DNA of 27,436 bases from CAZWAP01 sp964632005 (GCA_964632005.1 CAZWAP010000031.1:1-27436); one strand, 5' to 3'; counted from the first letter of the stretch, positions 1 to 9,487 are shown. Translations and numbers: made by a program. The notes: a model not told the origin generated them from the sequence alone.

Positions 1-53
1 TTCAAAATTCCCTGCTTACAACGAACGACTCCCCAAAAGTGGGTCGTCGCCAG
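1..53. repeat. Left arm of 53-bp inverted repeat
   Basis: Bases 1-53 match the reverse complement of bases 27383-27435 with a single mismatch at position 9 (T versus C). Similarity stops sharply at base 54. The arm holds an imperfect hairpin: ACGAC at 25-29 pairs with GTCGT at 43-47 around an A-rich loop. No other copy was seen in the window. Because the window begins inside it, the repeat may be longer than shown. It could be a dispersed repeat, the end of a mobile element, or a shared upstream control site. Confidence 0.9.
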
Positions 54-70
54 CGTTCCGCCACAAATCC

Positions 71-99
71 TTGACAGGTTCGTTCAGAGCCGGTATCGT
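71..99 (+). promoter_or_regulatory. Sigma-70-type promoter of the CODH/ACS operon
   Basis: TTGACA at 71-76 is a perfect -35 box. A 17-base spacer follows, then TATCGT at 94-99, a 4/6 match to the -10 consensus. A perfect TATAAT lies at 108-113 but has no convincing -35 at the right distance. The promoter starts 17 bases inside the terminal repeat and would give a 5' leader of roughly 80 bases before the cooC start. This is inferred from sequence only. Confidence 0.55.
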
Positions 100-184
100 T
101 GTGGTTTTATAATTGCCGGTGACGACTCTCCCCGGTTACTGTAGAATACAGCGGGAACGGTGGCAAAACCCCGATGGATTCGTA

Positions 185-979
185 ATGCAAAGTGCAAAGA
201 TAGCGATCGGCGGCAAGGGGGGGGTAGGCAAGACCACCGTCTGCGCCATCTGGGCGCGGATTCTGGCCGAAGAAGGTTTGGATGTGCTGGCTATCGACGC
301 AGACCCCAACACCAACCTGGCCCTGGCCTTCGGCCTGGACGACCACACAAGTCCCCAGCCCCTTATCAAAATGAAGGAACTGATCGCCGAGCGAACCGGC
401 ACCGGAAAACAGGCCGTGGGAACCTATTTCAAAATGAACCCGAAGGTCAGCGACCTGCCGGAGAAGTACTGGCTGGAACTGGGCAAAGTCAAGCTGCTGG
501 TCCTCGGGGCCATCACGCACGGTGGAGCAGGCTGTGCATGCCCGGAAGGCGCCTTCCTCAAGGCCCTGCTGACCCACTCGATACTCCAGAGAGACGAGGT
601 CGTGCTGGTGGACCTCGCCGCCGGCGTCGAGTTCCTGGGCCGGGCCAGCATCCAGGGAATCGACGCCCTTGTCCTTGTTGTCGAACCAGGAGGCCGAAGC
701 ATCCGAACGGCCGTCAATATGGCGAGGATGGCCCGGGAGCTCGGGGTCCGACAGGTCGCAGCCATAGCCAACAAGATCGGCGAACCGTCCGAGACTACGG
801 TCATACAGTCCCGCCTGGGGGACGTAGCGTTGCTGGCCAGCTTGCCACAAAGCCGGGCACTCCAGCAGGCCGACCTTGAGCGAAAACCCGTCTTCCAGGC
901 CGACCCGCGGATCGTTGCTGAATTGAAACGCGCAAAAGACAGCCTGGTCAGCGTCCTCAGCTGCGGGACCGTAGAGTGA
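185..979 (+). CDS. cooC: CooC-type nickel-insertion ATPase of CO dehydrogenase (first copy)
   Basis: This is a 264-residue MinD/ParA-like P-loop ATPase of the CooC family, which helps load nickel into the C-cluster of CO dehydrogenase. The deviant Walker A motif GGKGGVGKTT begins at residue 9. A CxC pair (C117, C119, in GCACPE) matches the metal-binding CxC of CooC dimers. The frame stays open upstream to a TTG at 113, but I chose ATG 185 because CooC proteins begin a few residues before the P-loop. The ribosome-binding site there is weak. It is the first gene of the operon, 58 bases before cooS, which fits a maturation role. A second paralog lies at 8691-9455; which one serves CODH and which serves AcsB cannot be settled from sequence. 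Confidence 0.9.
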   Translation: MQSAKIAIGGKGGVGKTTVCAIWARILAEEGLDVLAIDADPNTNLALAFGLDDHTSPQPLIKMKELIAERTGTGKQAVGTYFKMNPKVSDLPEKYWLELGKVKLLVLGAITHGGAGCACPEGAFLKALLTHSILQRDEVVLVDLAAGVEFLGRASIQGIDALVLVVEPGGRSIRTAVNMARMARELGVRQVAAIANKIGEPSETTVIQSRLGDVALLASLPQSRALQQADLERKPVFQADPRIVAELKRAKDSLVSVLSCGTVE

Positions 980-1037
980 GCAGATAGAAAATCTGGTATT
1001 ATTGCGAAACGTTAAATCAACACCGTGAGGAATTTTT

Positions 1038-2975
1038 ATGGAAGCCAAGCAACGTAGTTCTGACAAGGCCGCCCAGGAAATGATCCAACGAATGGCCCAG
1101 GCCGGCCAAGAAAACGCCTGGGACAGACTTGAAGCCCAGTTGCCGCAGTGCGGCTTCGGCAAACTGGGCGTATGCTGTCGGACCTGTGCTATGGGACCCT
1201 GCCGAATCACTAAGAAGGCGCCGCTCGGAGTTTGTGGAGCCGACGCGGATACGATCGCTGCCAGGAACCTCTTGCGGATGATCGCCGGTGGTGCCGCGGC
1301 GCACTCCGATCACGGCAGGGACATTGCCCTGACCTTCAAGATGGTCGCCGAGAGCGATAGCTGCGACTATATGGTCAAAGACGAACTGAAATTGAGGGAG
1401 GTTGCAGCAAACTACGGCGTCGAGGTTGAAGGCAGGGAAACGAAACAGATCGCTGCCGACCTCGCAGACCTGGTACTGGCCGAATTCGGAAAGCAGCAGG
1501 GCACGCTGATAAGTGCCGCTGCTTACCCGCCGCCAGCCAGGCAGAAGGTCTGGGAGGCGTTCGGTGTGACGCCTCGTTCGGTCGACCGCGAAATCGTCGA
1601 GATTATGCACAGGACCCATATAGGCGTCGGCGCCGATTACAGGAATCTGATAAAACAGGGCATTAGGACCTCCCTGGCTGACGGTTGGGGCGGCTCGTTG
1701 ATCGCCACCGAGCTTTCCGACATCCTGTTCGGAAGCCCCTGGCCGGTCCGGTTCGGCTCCAACCTGGGCGTACTCGATGCCAAGCAGGTAAATATAATCG
1801 TTCACGGGCACGAGCCTACGCTCTCGGACGTGATGGTGGCGGTATCGCAGGAGCCCCAACTGGTCCAGATGGCCAAAGACAGGGGAGCTACCGGCATCAA
1901 CCTGGCCGGAATGTGCTGCACCGCCAACGAAATACTGATGCGCCACGGAATACCGGTGGCCGGAAACTTCCTCCAGCAGGAACTGGCGCTTATGACAGGC
2001 GTGGTCGAGGTTATGCTCGTGGATGTGCAGTGCATTATGCCCGCGCTGAGCTCCTTATCCAACTGCTTCCATACCAGGCTCATCACCACCTCGCCCAAGT
2101 GCAAGATCGCCGGAGCCGAGCACATCGAGTTCCACGAGGATAAAGCCGTGGAAACCGCGCGTCGCATTATCAAGGTTGCCATCGACAATTTCGCCAACAG
2201 AAAGGCCGAGCCTCGAGTCCCGGACGCGACCGAGCGCGGAATCGCCGGTTTTACAACCGAGAACATCTTTTACCATCTTGGTGGGCGCTTCCGCGCCAGC
2301 TATCGGCCGCTCAACGACAACATCATCAACGGGAGAATCCGCGGCGCCGCCGGAGTGGTCGGCTGCAACAATCCCAAATTCGCCCACGACGAGAGCCACC
2401 TTACGATGATAAAAGAGCTCCTCAAGAACAATGTCCTGGTGGTCAGCACCGGGTGCAGCGCGATCGCAGCGGGCAAGGCCGGCCTGATGAGGCCCGACGC
2501 GCCGGCAAAATACTGCGGCCCGGGCCTGCGCGAAGTCTGCGAGGCTGTCGGCATACCACCGGTGCTCCACGTCGGCTCGTGCGTGGACAACAGCAGGATA
2601 TTGACCATCCTCTCGAACGTGGTCGCCGAAGGCGGCCTGGGCGAGGACATATCCGACTTGCCGGTCGCCGGGGCCGCGCCCGAGTGGATGTCGGAAAAGG
2701 CGGTCTCAATCGGGATGTACTTCGTCGCCTCGGGCGTCTTCACTGTCATCGCAGAACCGTTGCCAGTGCTTGGCTCTGCGAACCTGACCCGCTACCTGAC
2801 CGAAGAGATCGAGAAAGACCTGGGCGGCAAATGGGCCTTTGAGCGGGACCCGCTCAAGGCCGCCCGCATGATGATCGAGCATATCGAGTCCAAACGCGAC
2901 GCTCTGGGAATCAACAAGAAACGCGAACGCAAGCTGTACGATATGGCCGACCGCAGGGCACTGGCCGTGGAGTAA
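1038..2975 (+). CDS. acsA/cooS: Ni-dependent carbon monoxide dehydrogenase catalytic subunit
   Basis: The 645-residue enzyme interconverts CO2 and CO at a Ni-Fe-S C-cluster and passes CO to acetyl-CoA synthase. The N-terminal cysteines for the B and D clusters are present: C38, C46, C47, C50, C55 and C66, in a VCCRTC...GPC pattern. C-cluster ligand candidates are H257/H259 (VHGHEP), C294/C295, C333, C444 (VGCNNP), C474 (STGCSA) and C516 (VGSCVD), spaced as in characterised CooS enzymes. Length is normal for the bacterial family. ATG 1038 is preceded by GAGGAA. It is followed 79 bases later by acsB, the expected partner, so acsA is an apt name. No catalytic residue appears to be missing. Confidence 0.97.
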   Translation: MEAKQRSSDKAAQEMIQRMAQAGQENAWDRLEAQLPQCGFGKLGVCCRTCAMGPCRITKKAPLGVCGADADTIAARNLLRMIAGGAAAHSDHGRDIALTFKMVAESDSCDYMVKDELKLREVAANYGVEVEGRETKQIAADLADLVLAEFGKQQGTLISAAAYPPPARQKVWEAFGVTPRSVDREIVEIMHRTHIGVGADYRNLIKQGIRTSLADGWGGSLIATELSDILFGSPWPVRFGSNLGVLDAKQVNIIVHGHEPTLSDVMVAVSQEPQLVQMAKDRGATGINLAGMCCTANEILMRHGIPVAGNFLQQELALMTGVVEVMLVDVQCIMPALSSLSNCFHTRLITTSPKCKIAGAEHIEFHEDKAVETARRIIKVAIDNFANRKAEPRVPDATERGIAGFTTENIFYHLGGRFRASYRPLNDNIINGRIRGAAGVVGCNNPKFAHDESHLTMIKELLKNNVLVVSTGCSAIAAGKAGLMRPDAPAKYCGPGLREVCEAVGIPPVLHVGSCVDNSRILTILSNVVAEGGLGEDISDLPVAGAAPEWMSEKAVSIGMYFVASGVFTVIAEPLPVLGSANLTRYLTEEIEKDLGGKWAFERDPLKAARMMIEHIESKRDALGINKKRERKLYDMADRRALAVE

Positions 2976-3054
2976 CAGCATAAACAACGAAAGGGAGGTT
3001 CGACCCCCGGTTTATATCGTGTACTGGTTACCGGATTTGAAGGACATTTAGCTT

Positions 3055-5241
3055 ATGTCGAAGATAATTGCATCAGCAGCCATTCGCGGCGCCCACAAGA
3101 TAGCCAAGCAGGCCGAAGACATCCTCAACAACGCGATCAAGCAAAAGGGCAGGGATTGTCCCGTCGAGTTTCCGAACACGGGCTACTATATCCCGATCAT
3201 CTACTCGATGACCGGCCGAGCCGTCGAAAAACTTGCCGACTTCGAAGAGGTAATCAAGGAGATAAAAGACCTCTTGCCGCCGCCGGTGGATGATGACTTC
3301 TGGCTGCCCTATCTTGGCCAGGCCCTTGATGCCGGGATGGCGACCCTATTCGCCGAGGAGATAATCGAGGCGTGCAGATACCTGATCGGCCCGAACCCCG
3401 TCAACGGAATTTGGCTCGGAGCTGCTGACGACATAATCCTGCGGGAACGCGGAATACAATTCGTCGACGGCACCGCCCCGGGTTTTGCTGCCGTCGTCGG
3501 GGCCGCGCCCAATGTCGAAACGGCCGTCGAGATCGCCCGCAAGCTCCAGGAACGATGCCTCTACGTCTTTATGCACGCCCACAACAACGGCACGACCTTC
3601 GCCGAGCAGCTTGTCGAAGGAGGGGTGCAGTTGGGATGGGACACCCGCCTAGTGCCCTTCGGCAGGGAAATTACATCCGCCATCTACGCGCTTGGGTTCG
3701 CCAGCCGTGCGGCCCTTAGTTTTGGGGGTGTACAACCGGGCGACTTCCGACGCAATCTCCTTTACAATAAGAACAGAATCTTCGCCTTCGTTATGGCCCT
3801 GGGCGAGGTGACCGATGAATGGTACGCCACGGCCGCCGGCGCAATCAACTACGGCTTCCCCACCATCGCCGATTCCGACATCCCTCAGATCCTTCCCACC
3901 GGCGTATGCACCTACGAGCACGTCGTCTCTAACGTACCGCACGACCAGATTGTCGAAAAAGCCGTGGAAGTCCGCGGCCTGAAGGTCAAGGTTACCGAGA
4001 TACCCATCCCGGTCTCCGTCAGTCCGGCCTTTGAGGGCGAGAGAATCCGTAAGGAGGATATGCACTGCGAGTTCGGCGGCCAGCGCACACCGGCCTTCGA
4101 GTGGCTCCGCACACGCGAAATCGATGAGGTTGAGGATGGCAGGGTCCAGGTTCATGGACCCGATGTCGATTCCCTTGAACAAGGCGGAAAACTCCCCCTC
4201 GGCATCATCGTCGAGATTGCCGGAAGAAAAATGCAGCCGGATTTCGAGCCGGTCCTCGAACGCCAGATACATACCTTCCTCAACGAGGCGCAGGGGCTCT
4301 GGCATATGGGGCAGCGGGACATCAACTGGATAAGAATCAGCAAAGACGCCGCAAAGGCCGGCTTCAAGCTCGAACACATAGGCAAGCTCCTGCACGCCAA
4401 GTACCACGACGAGTATTCGAGCATCCTCGACAAGGTCCAGGTCTTGATTTACACCCAAGAGCAGAAGGTCGTCGACTTACGCCGCCAGGCCCAGGCCGTC
4501 TTCGCCGAGCGTGACGCACGGCTCGAGGGCATGCAGGACGAGGATGTTGATACGTTCTATTCCTGCACGTTGTGTCAGAGCTTCGCTCCCAATCACGTCT
4601 GCGTGGTCTCGCCGGAGCGACCGGGACTCTGCGGTGCTTATAGCTGGCTGGACTGCCGAGCCGCATATGAGATCGTCCCCTCTGGGCCTAATCAGCCTAT
4701 CGCAAAGGGAACGTGCCTGGATCCAACCATCGGCCAGTGGGACCGCGTCAACGAGTTCGTACACAAAGCAAGCGGCGGCAACATCGAACGGATGAGCCAG
4801 TACAGTATGATCGTGGACCCGATGACCTCCTGCGGCTGCTTCGAATGTATCGCAGCGGTTCTTCCCTCGACCGGCGGAATAATGATCGTCAACAGAGAAT
4901 ACAGCGACATGACACCCTGCGGTATGAAGTTCTCAACCCTCGCCGGGACGGTCGGCGGCGGCCAGCAAACACCCGGATTCATCGGGCACTCCAAACACTA
5001 CATCTGCTCCCGCAAGTTTATCGCCGCCGAAGGCGGAATCAGAAGAATCGTCTGGATGCCCAAAATGCTCAAGGACGAAATCAAGGACGTCTTTGTCCGG
5101 AGAGCCGACGAACTCGGGCTCGGCGGCGAAGAGTTCCTTGCCAAGATCGCCGACGAAACGACGGCGCAGACCGAAGAGGAGGTCCTGGAGTTCATTGCCA
5201 AAGTCAACCACCCGGTCACCGCGATGGACCCGATGTTCTAA
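3055..5241 (+). CDS. acsB: Acetyl-CoA synthase, bacterial type (CODH/ACS alpha subunit)
   Basis: The 728-residue protein condenses CO, a corrinoid-bound methyl group and CoA into acetyl-CoA at the Ni-Ni-[4Fe-4S] A-cluster. A-cluster cysteines are C504, C507, C516 and C526 plus the C593-G-C595 pair. This is the Moorella AcsB pattern (C506, 509, 518, 528, 595, 597) shifted by two residues. F510 in CQSFAPNHVC corresponds to the phenylalanine near the CO channel. The full N-terminal domain that contacts CODH is present, unlike archaeal CdhC, so this is the bacterial form. AAGGA precedes ATG 3055. It lies between cooS and acsC in the same operon. No frameshift or truncation is seen. Confidence 0.98.
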   Translation: MSKIIASAAIRGAHKIAKQAEDILNNAIKQKGRDCPVEFPNTGYYIPIIYSMTGRAVEKLADFEEVIKEIKDLLPPPVDDDFWLPYLGQALDAGMATLFAEEIIEACRYLIGPNPVNGIWLGAADDIILRERGIQFVDGTAPGFAAVVGAAPNVETAVEIARKLQERCLYVFMHAHNNGTTFAEQLVEGGVQLGWDTRLVPFGREITSAIYALGFASRAALSFGGVQPGDFRRNLLYNKNRIFAFVMALGEVTDEWYATAAGAINYGFPTIADSDIPQILPTGVCTYEHVVSNVPHDQIVEKAVEVRGLKVKVTEIPIPVSVSPAFEGERIRKEDMHCEFGGQRTPAFEWLRTREIDEVEDGRVQVHGPDVDSLEQGGKLPLGIIVEIAGRKMQPDFEPVLERQIHTFLNEAQGLWHMGQRDINWIRISKDAAKAGFKLEHIGKLLHAKYHDEYSSILDKVQVLIYTQEQKVVDLRRQAQAVFAERDARLEGMQDEDVDTFYSCTLCQSFAPNHVCVVSPERPGLCGAYSWLDCRAAYEIVPSGPNQPIAKGTCLDPTIGQWDRVNEFVHKASGGNIERMSQYSMIVDPMTSCGCFECIAAVLPSTGGIMIVNREYSDMTPCGMKFSTLAGTVGGGQQTPGFIGHSKHYICSRKFIAAEGGIRRIVWMPKMLKDEIKDVFVRRADELGLGGEEFLAKIADETTAQTEEEVLEFIAKVNHPVTAMDPMF

Positions 5242-5290
5242 GCGGTTCAATGCCGGAAACTTGCAAGACATATTGGGAAGGAAAAATACT

Positions 5291-6628
5291 ATGGCACTGA
5301 CGGGACTGGAGATATTTAAGCTCTTGCCGAAAACTAATTGCAAAAAATGTGGTATGCCCACGTGCCTGGCATTCGCGATGGCGCTGGCGCAGAAGCGGGC
5401 AAATCTCGACGATTGTCCGGACGTTTCCGAGCAGGCAAAGGAAAAGCTCGCGGCCGCCGCCGCCCCGCCGATGAGAAAAATCGTCTTCGGCACCGGCGAT
5501 AACCAGGTCCAGATAGGGCAGGAAACAGTCGTATTCCGGCACGAGGAGAAATTTCACAATCCGACCGTCGTGGCGGTAAAGGTCTCGGATGCGCTCAAGG
5601 GCGACGAGCTGAAAAAACGTATCGAGGCCGTCAACGCCCTGCAGTTCGAGCGCGTCGGAACCAAGATCGGCGTCAAAGCAATCGCGATCGTCAACGACAG
5701 CGGCGTAGCCGATGCCTTCGCGTCCGCCTGCGCCGCCGCAAAGGAAGCCAGTGATCTCGCGCTGATCCTGGTTAGCGACTCGCCCGAGGCGATGGCCTCT
5801 GCCGTTGCGAAAGTCAAGGATCGCACCCCCCTGCTCGCCGCCGCAACCGACGCCACCGCCGAGCCAATGGCCGGCATTGCCAAAGCAAACGCCTGCCCGC
5901 TTGTCGCCAAGGCCGATTCCATCGAGGCCCTTGCCGAGCTCAGTGAGAAAATCAAAGGCCTCGGCGTCGAGGACATCGTATTGAACCTGGAGGGCCTGGG
6001 CCTGCGCGATCAGTTGTTCAACGCAACCAGGATGAGGGTATTGGCGCTCAAGAAGGTCTTCAGACCTCTTGGATATCCGACCATATCCTTCGCCACCGAA
6101 GGCGACAGCGACGTTCAGGCCGCCACAGCTATCAGCCTTATCTGCAAATACTCCGGAATCGTCGTGGTTGATACCGTCGAGCCCTGGGCGATACTGCCGA
6201 TGCTGACCGCAATAATGAATATCTTCACCGACCCGCAAAAGCCGGTGCTGGTCGAGCCGAAGGTCTATGAAATCGGTGAGCCCGATGAGAACTCTCCATT
6301 GATGTTCACCACGAACTTCTCGCTGACGTACTACACCGTCGAATCGGACGTCGAGGCCAGCAGGGTGCCGAGCTACATTCTCGTGGTGGATACCGAAGGA
6401 ACAAGCGTGCTGACCGCCTATTCCGGGGACAAGCTCAACGAGAAAACCGTCGCCGACGCAATGACCAAGCACGGCGTCGAAAAGCTGGTCAAGCACCGAA
6501 AGCTCGTTATTCCGGGATACGTCGCGGTTATGAGCGGCAAGCTTGAAGAGGCCACCAACTGGGAGGTACTGGTCGGCCCCAGGGAGTCCTCGATGCTTCC
6601 CAAATACCTCCAGGAGGTCTGGAATTAG
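5291..6628 (+). CDS. acsC: Corrinoid iron-sulfur protein large subunit
   Basis: This 445-residue protein is the gamma (large) subunit of the corrinoid Fe-S protein, which carries the methyl group from AcsE to AcsB on a cobamide. The N-terminus has the [4Fe-4S] motif C17-x2-C20-x4-C25-x16-C42 (starting NCKKCGMPTC). A TIM-barrel region follows, then a C-terminal corrinoid-binding region (roughly residues 310-445). The frame is open upstream to 5093, inside acsB, but ATG 5291 is preceded by AAGGA at 9 bases and starts with the conserved MALTGLEIFKLLP. The small-subunit partner, AcsD, is encoded at 9488-10447, separated from it by acsV and acsF. Confidence 0.96.
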   Translation: MALTGLEIFKLLPKTNCKKCGMPTCLAFAMALAQKRANLDDCPDVSEQAKEKLAAAAAPPMRKIVFGTGDNQVQIGQETVVFRHEEKFHNPTVVAVKVSDALKGDELKKRIEAVNALQFERVGTKIGVKAIAIVNDSGVADAFASACAAAKEASDLALILVSDSPEAMASAVAKVKDRTPLLAAATDATAEPMAGIAKANACPLVAKADSIEALAELSEKIKGLGVEDIVLNLEGLGLRDQLFNATRMRVLALKKVFRPLGYPTISFATEGDSDVQAATAISLICKYSGIVVVDTVEPWAILPMLTAIMNIFTDPQKPVLVEPKVYEIGEPDENSPLMFTTNFSLTYYTVESDVEASRVPSYILVVDTEGTSVLTAYSGDKLNEKTVADAMTKHGVEKLVKHRKLVIPGYVAVMSGKLEEATNWEVLVGPRESSMLPKYLQEVWN

Positions 6629-6684
6629 GACCGACGGCGGCACTGTGCGAACCGCAGGACACCGCCAAGGCCCCCGGGTGCAAT

Positions 6685-8649
6685 ATGGACGAAAACTCCA
6701 ACAAGAAATCCCATCCGTCCAGCAAGACGCCCCGCCAAGATAAGAAAAAGTGCCTCGTCCGCTTCGAACCGAACGGCCTGAAGATCGAGGTTGCCTCGGG
6801 CACCGTGCTGCTTGAGGCCGCACATAAGGCGGGCATCTACCTGACCAGCATCTGCGGCGGCGATGGCTATTGCGGAAAATGCAAGGTTATAATCAACGCA
6901 GGCCAGTTCCACTCCAGGCCAACCACCCTGCTTACACAGGACGAAATACGCGAGAACATCGTTCTTGCCTGTCAGACCAAGATCCTCTCGGATATGACCG
7001 TCACCATCCCCAGGTTCCACACCCTCGAGACCAGCCAGATCCTGATGGATCTCGACACCCGGCGATTCAGCGAGCTGGCCGGGGAAGTGCGGGAGGGACT
7101 CTTCGAGTTCGACCCACTGGTCAGAAAGATCTATCTTGAGATGTCGCCCCCGACCGTGCACAACCACACCGCCGACCACGAACGCCTCTACGTCGCCATT
7201 CGCGAGCAGATCGAAGCACCCATTATGCAAACCGGATACCGTATCCTGCAGAAACTCTCACATATCCTGCAGAGCTCGGGCTATAAAGTTACCGCCACTA
7301 TCGGCCGGCGCGGCGAGACCACCGAGGTAATCGAGGTCGAGCCGGGCGACCAATGCGGCAAGAACTACGCCGTCGCCGTCGACCTTGGCACCACCACCGT
7401 TGTAGCACACCTCGTCGACCTGACGGCCCCCGCCACCATCGACACCGAGGCCACCTATAACAGCCAGATAAACTTCGGAGAAGACTACATCCGCCGCATC
7501 ATTTACGCAGAACAAAACAACGCCTTCGACGAAATGCAGAATCGCCTCGTCGGCGACGTCAACAACCTCATCGTCACGCTCGCCTCAAGGCAGAAGATCG
7601 ACCTGCAGGACATCTCCACCGTCATCTGCGCAGGCAATACGGCGATGGTTCATTTCCTGCTCAACCTCGATTCAACCCGCATCCGCAGGGAGCCCTACAT
7701 CGCCTCGGCGAGTTTCATCCCGCCCATCCGGGCCGCCGAAGCCGGGATACAGATCAACAAGCGAGGCTTGCTCTACTGCCTGCCGAGCGTCGCGGCCTAC
7801 GTGGGAAGTGACATCGTCGCCGGCGTCCTCACAACCCGAATGTTCACGAAAAAACACGTCTCGCTCCTGGTCGACATAGGAACCAACGGCGAAGTCGTTC
7901 TCGGCAACCGCGACTGGCTTGTCTGTGCCTCCAGCTCGGCAGGGCCCGCTTTCGAAGGCAGCGGCGTCAGGCACGGGATGAGGGCCGGTGCCGGGGCAAT
8001 CGAGAAGCTCACAATCCGCGAAGACGGCAGTGTCGAATACAGAACCATCGCAAACGCTCACCCCGTCGGCATCTGCGGATCGGGCCTGCTGGATACTCTG
8101 GCTGGCCTGTTTATGCGGGGTATTATAGACCGTACCGGCCGATTCGCAGCGGACGGCCACCCAAGGATAACCGAGGGCGAAGACGGGAAGCAATTCCTGC
8201 TCGTCCCCCCCGAGAATGACCACCACGAGGTCCTCATAACCCAGGCCGACATCGACAACCTGGTCCGCTCCAAGGCCGGTGTCTTTGCCGCCATTCGTGT
8301 GCTGATGGAAGCAACCCAGACAGAACTCAAGGACCTCCAAGCAGTCTACCTTGCCGGCGGCTTCGGCAATTTCCTGGACGTCAGGCAGGCCGTCACCATC
8401 GGGATGCTCCCCGATGTGCCCGTTGAGAAAATCCAGTTCGTCGGGAACACCGCCATTGCCGGCGCAAAGACCGTACTGCTCAGTCGCCAGGCGCTCGCCG
8501 CCGCCGAGAGGATAGCAGAGAGTATGACGTATTTCGACCTGATGAGCCACTCACGCTATATGGACGAATTTGTCAGGGCCTCTTTCTTGCCCCACACCGA
8601 CCTGTCGCTCTTCCCGTCGGTGGCCCCGGTAACCACGGGGCAAGAATAG
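6685..8649 (+). CDS. acsV: Reductive activator of the corrinoid protein (RACo-like, 2Fe-2S plus ASKHA ATPase)
   Basis: The 654-residue protein is of the AcsV/RACo type, which uses ATP to return the corrinoid cobalt to Co(I) after accidental oxidation. A plant-type [2Fe-2S] ferredoxin domain occupies about residues 24-110, with C57-x5-C63-x2-C66 and C96. A linker leads to an ASKHA-fold ATPase from about residue 228, with the phosphate-binding AVDLGTTTV, a second block VDIGTNGE and a late AGGFGNF. The first ~20 residues are polar, lysine-rich and probably disordered. ATG 6685 has only a poor ribosome-binding site, so translation may depend on the upstream acsC, 56 bases away. Position between acsC and acsF supports the call. 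Confidence 0.93.
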   Translation: MDENSNKKSHPSSKTPRQDKKKCLVRFEPNGLKIEVASGTVLLEAAHKAGIYLTSICGGDGYCGKCKVIINAGQFHSRPTTLLTQDEIRENIVLACQTKILSDMTVTIPRFHTLETSQILMDLDTRRFSELAGEVREGLFEFDPLVRKIYLEMSPPTVHNHTADHERLYVAIREQIEAPIMQTGYRILQKLSHILQSSGYKVTATIGRRGETTEVIEVEPGDQCGKNYAVAVDLGTTTVVAHLVDLTAPATIDTEATYNSQINFGEDYIRRIIYAEQNNAFDEMQNRLVGDVNNLIVTLASRQKIDLQDISTVICAGNTAMVHFLLNLDSTRIRREPYIASASFIPPIRAAEAGIQINKRGLLYCLPSVAAYVGSDIVAGVLTTRMFTKKHVSLLVDIGTNGEVVLGNRDWLVCASSSAGPAFEGSGVRHGMRAGAGAIEKLTIREDGSVEYRTIANAHPVGICGSGLLDTLAGLFMRGIIDRTGRFAADGHPRITEGEDGKQFLLVPPENDHHEVLITQADIDNLVRSKAGVFAAIRVLMEATQTELKDLQAVYLAGGFGNFLDVRQAVTIGMLPDVPVEKIQFVGNTAIAGAKTVLLSRQALAAAERIAESMTYFDLMSHSRYMDEFVRASFLPHTDLSLFPSVAPVTTGQE

Positions 8650-8690
8650 GATGGCCCTGCTTGAGCTGAATAATAAATAGGGCAGCGAGA

Positions 8691-9455
8691 ATGAAAAGAG
8701 CCACGACAATCGCGATCAGCGGCAAGGGCGGATCAGGCAAGACGACCATCGCTGCGATGATAGTCAGAAACCTGATCGACAGCCACCCGCGGCCCAGCGT
8801 CCTGGCCGTGGATGCCGACCCAAACTACTGCCTGGCACCGATGTTAGGGGTCGAGCCGACCGGCACGATCGCTGAGGTCCGCGAGCAGGCCCGCGCCAAG
8901 GGACCTTCGACCACCGGGACAGACAAGCTCCGGGCCCTTGAGTATGAGATTCAACAGGCAGTCACCGAGGCTGAAGGTTTCGACCTGCTTACGATGGGCC
9001 GTCCTGAGGGACCGCATTGCTATTGTGCGGCCAACAATATGCTCCGCCAATTTATGGATAAGTTCAACCGCCAGTACGACTACGTAATCATCGACAATGA
9101 AGCGGGAATGGAGCACCTGTCCCGCCGAACCACCAACGATGTCGATCTGCTCTGCATCGTGGCCGATCCGACTCCTATTGGCGTCTCCACGGCCGGAAGA
9201 ATCGCCCAGCTCGCACGGGAGCTGCCTATCGCCGTTGGGAAAATCGGACTCGTCTGGAACAGAACGGACAAACCGCCTGAGCAGGTGCCGCAGCTAAACG
9301 GGGTCGAAACGCTCGGCTGTGTCCCGGCCGACGAGGCCGTGCTGGAAGCCTCGATGTCCGGTCGGAGCACCTTCGAGTTGAAGCCCGACAGCCCGGCCTG
9401 CTTAGCTGTCCGCGAGATTTTTTACCGGATACTGAGTAACTCACGCCTATACTAA
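8691..9455 (+). CDS. acsF: CooC-family nickel-insertion ATPase (second copy, AcsF-like)
   Basis: A 254-residue MinD-like ATPase with Walker A SGKGGSGKTT from residue 10 and the CooC-type CxC pair at C110 and C112 (GPHCYCAAN). The family inserts nickel into CODH or, in the AcsF variant, into the A-cluster of AcsB. It lies between acsV and acsD, the place where acsF is found in acetogen gene clusters, hence the symbol. It differs clearly from the first copy at 185-979, for example SGKGGSGKTT versus GGKGGVGKTT, so this is not a recent duplication. The client enzyme is inferred from position only. Confidence 0.88.
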   Translation: MKRATTIAISGKGGSGKTTIAAMIVRNLIDSHPRPSVLAVDADPNYCLAPMLGVEPTGTIAEVREQARAKGPSTTGTDKLRALEYEIQQAVTEAEGFDLLTMGRPEGPHCYCAANNMLRQFMDKFNRQYDYVIIDNEAGMEHLSRRTTNDVDLLCIVADPTPIGVSTAGRIAQLARELPIAVGKIGLVWNRTDKPPEQVPQLNGVETLGCVPADEAVLEASMSGRSTFELKPDSPACLAVREIFYRILSNSRLY

Positions 9456-9487
9456 AACTGTGCAAACAATTTTTGGGAGGTTTCAAT

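Noticed and set aside
107..1210. Minus-strand open frame of 367 codons opposite cooC
   Set aside because: Composition is unlike a natural protein and it crosses two real genes and the operon promoter.
5093..5290. Upstream extension of acsC into acsB
   Set aside because: The extension is arginine- and lysine-rich out-of-frame acsB sequence; ATG 5291 has a good ribosome-binding site and the conserved N-terminus.
5216..6823. Minus-strand open frame of 535 codons opposite acsC
   Set aside because: It is a shadow of the GC-rich plus-strand genes: no family resemblance, and acsC on the other strand has full motifs.
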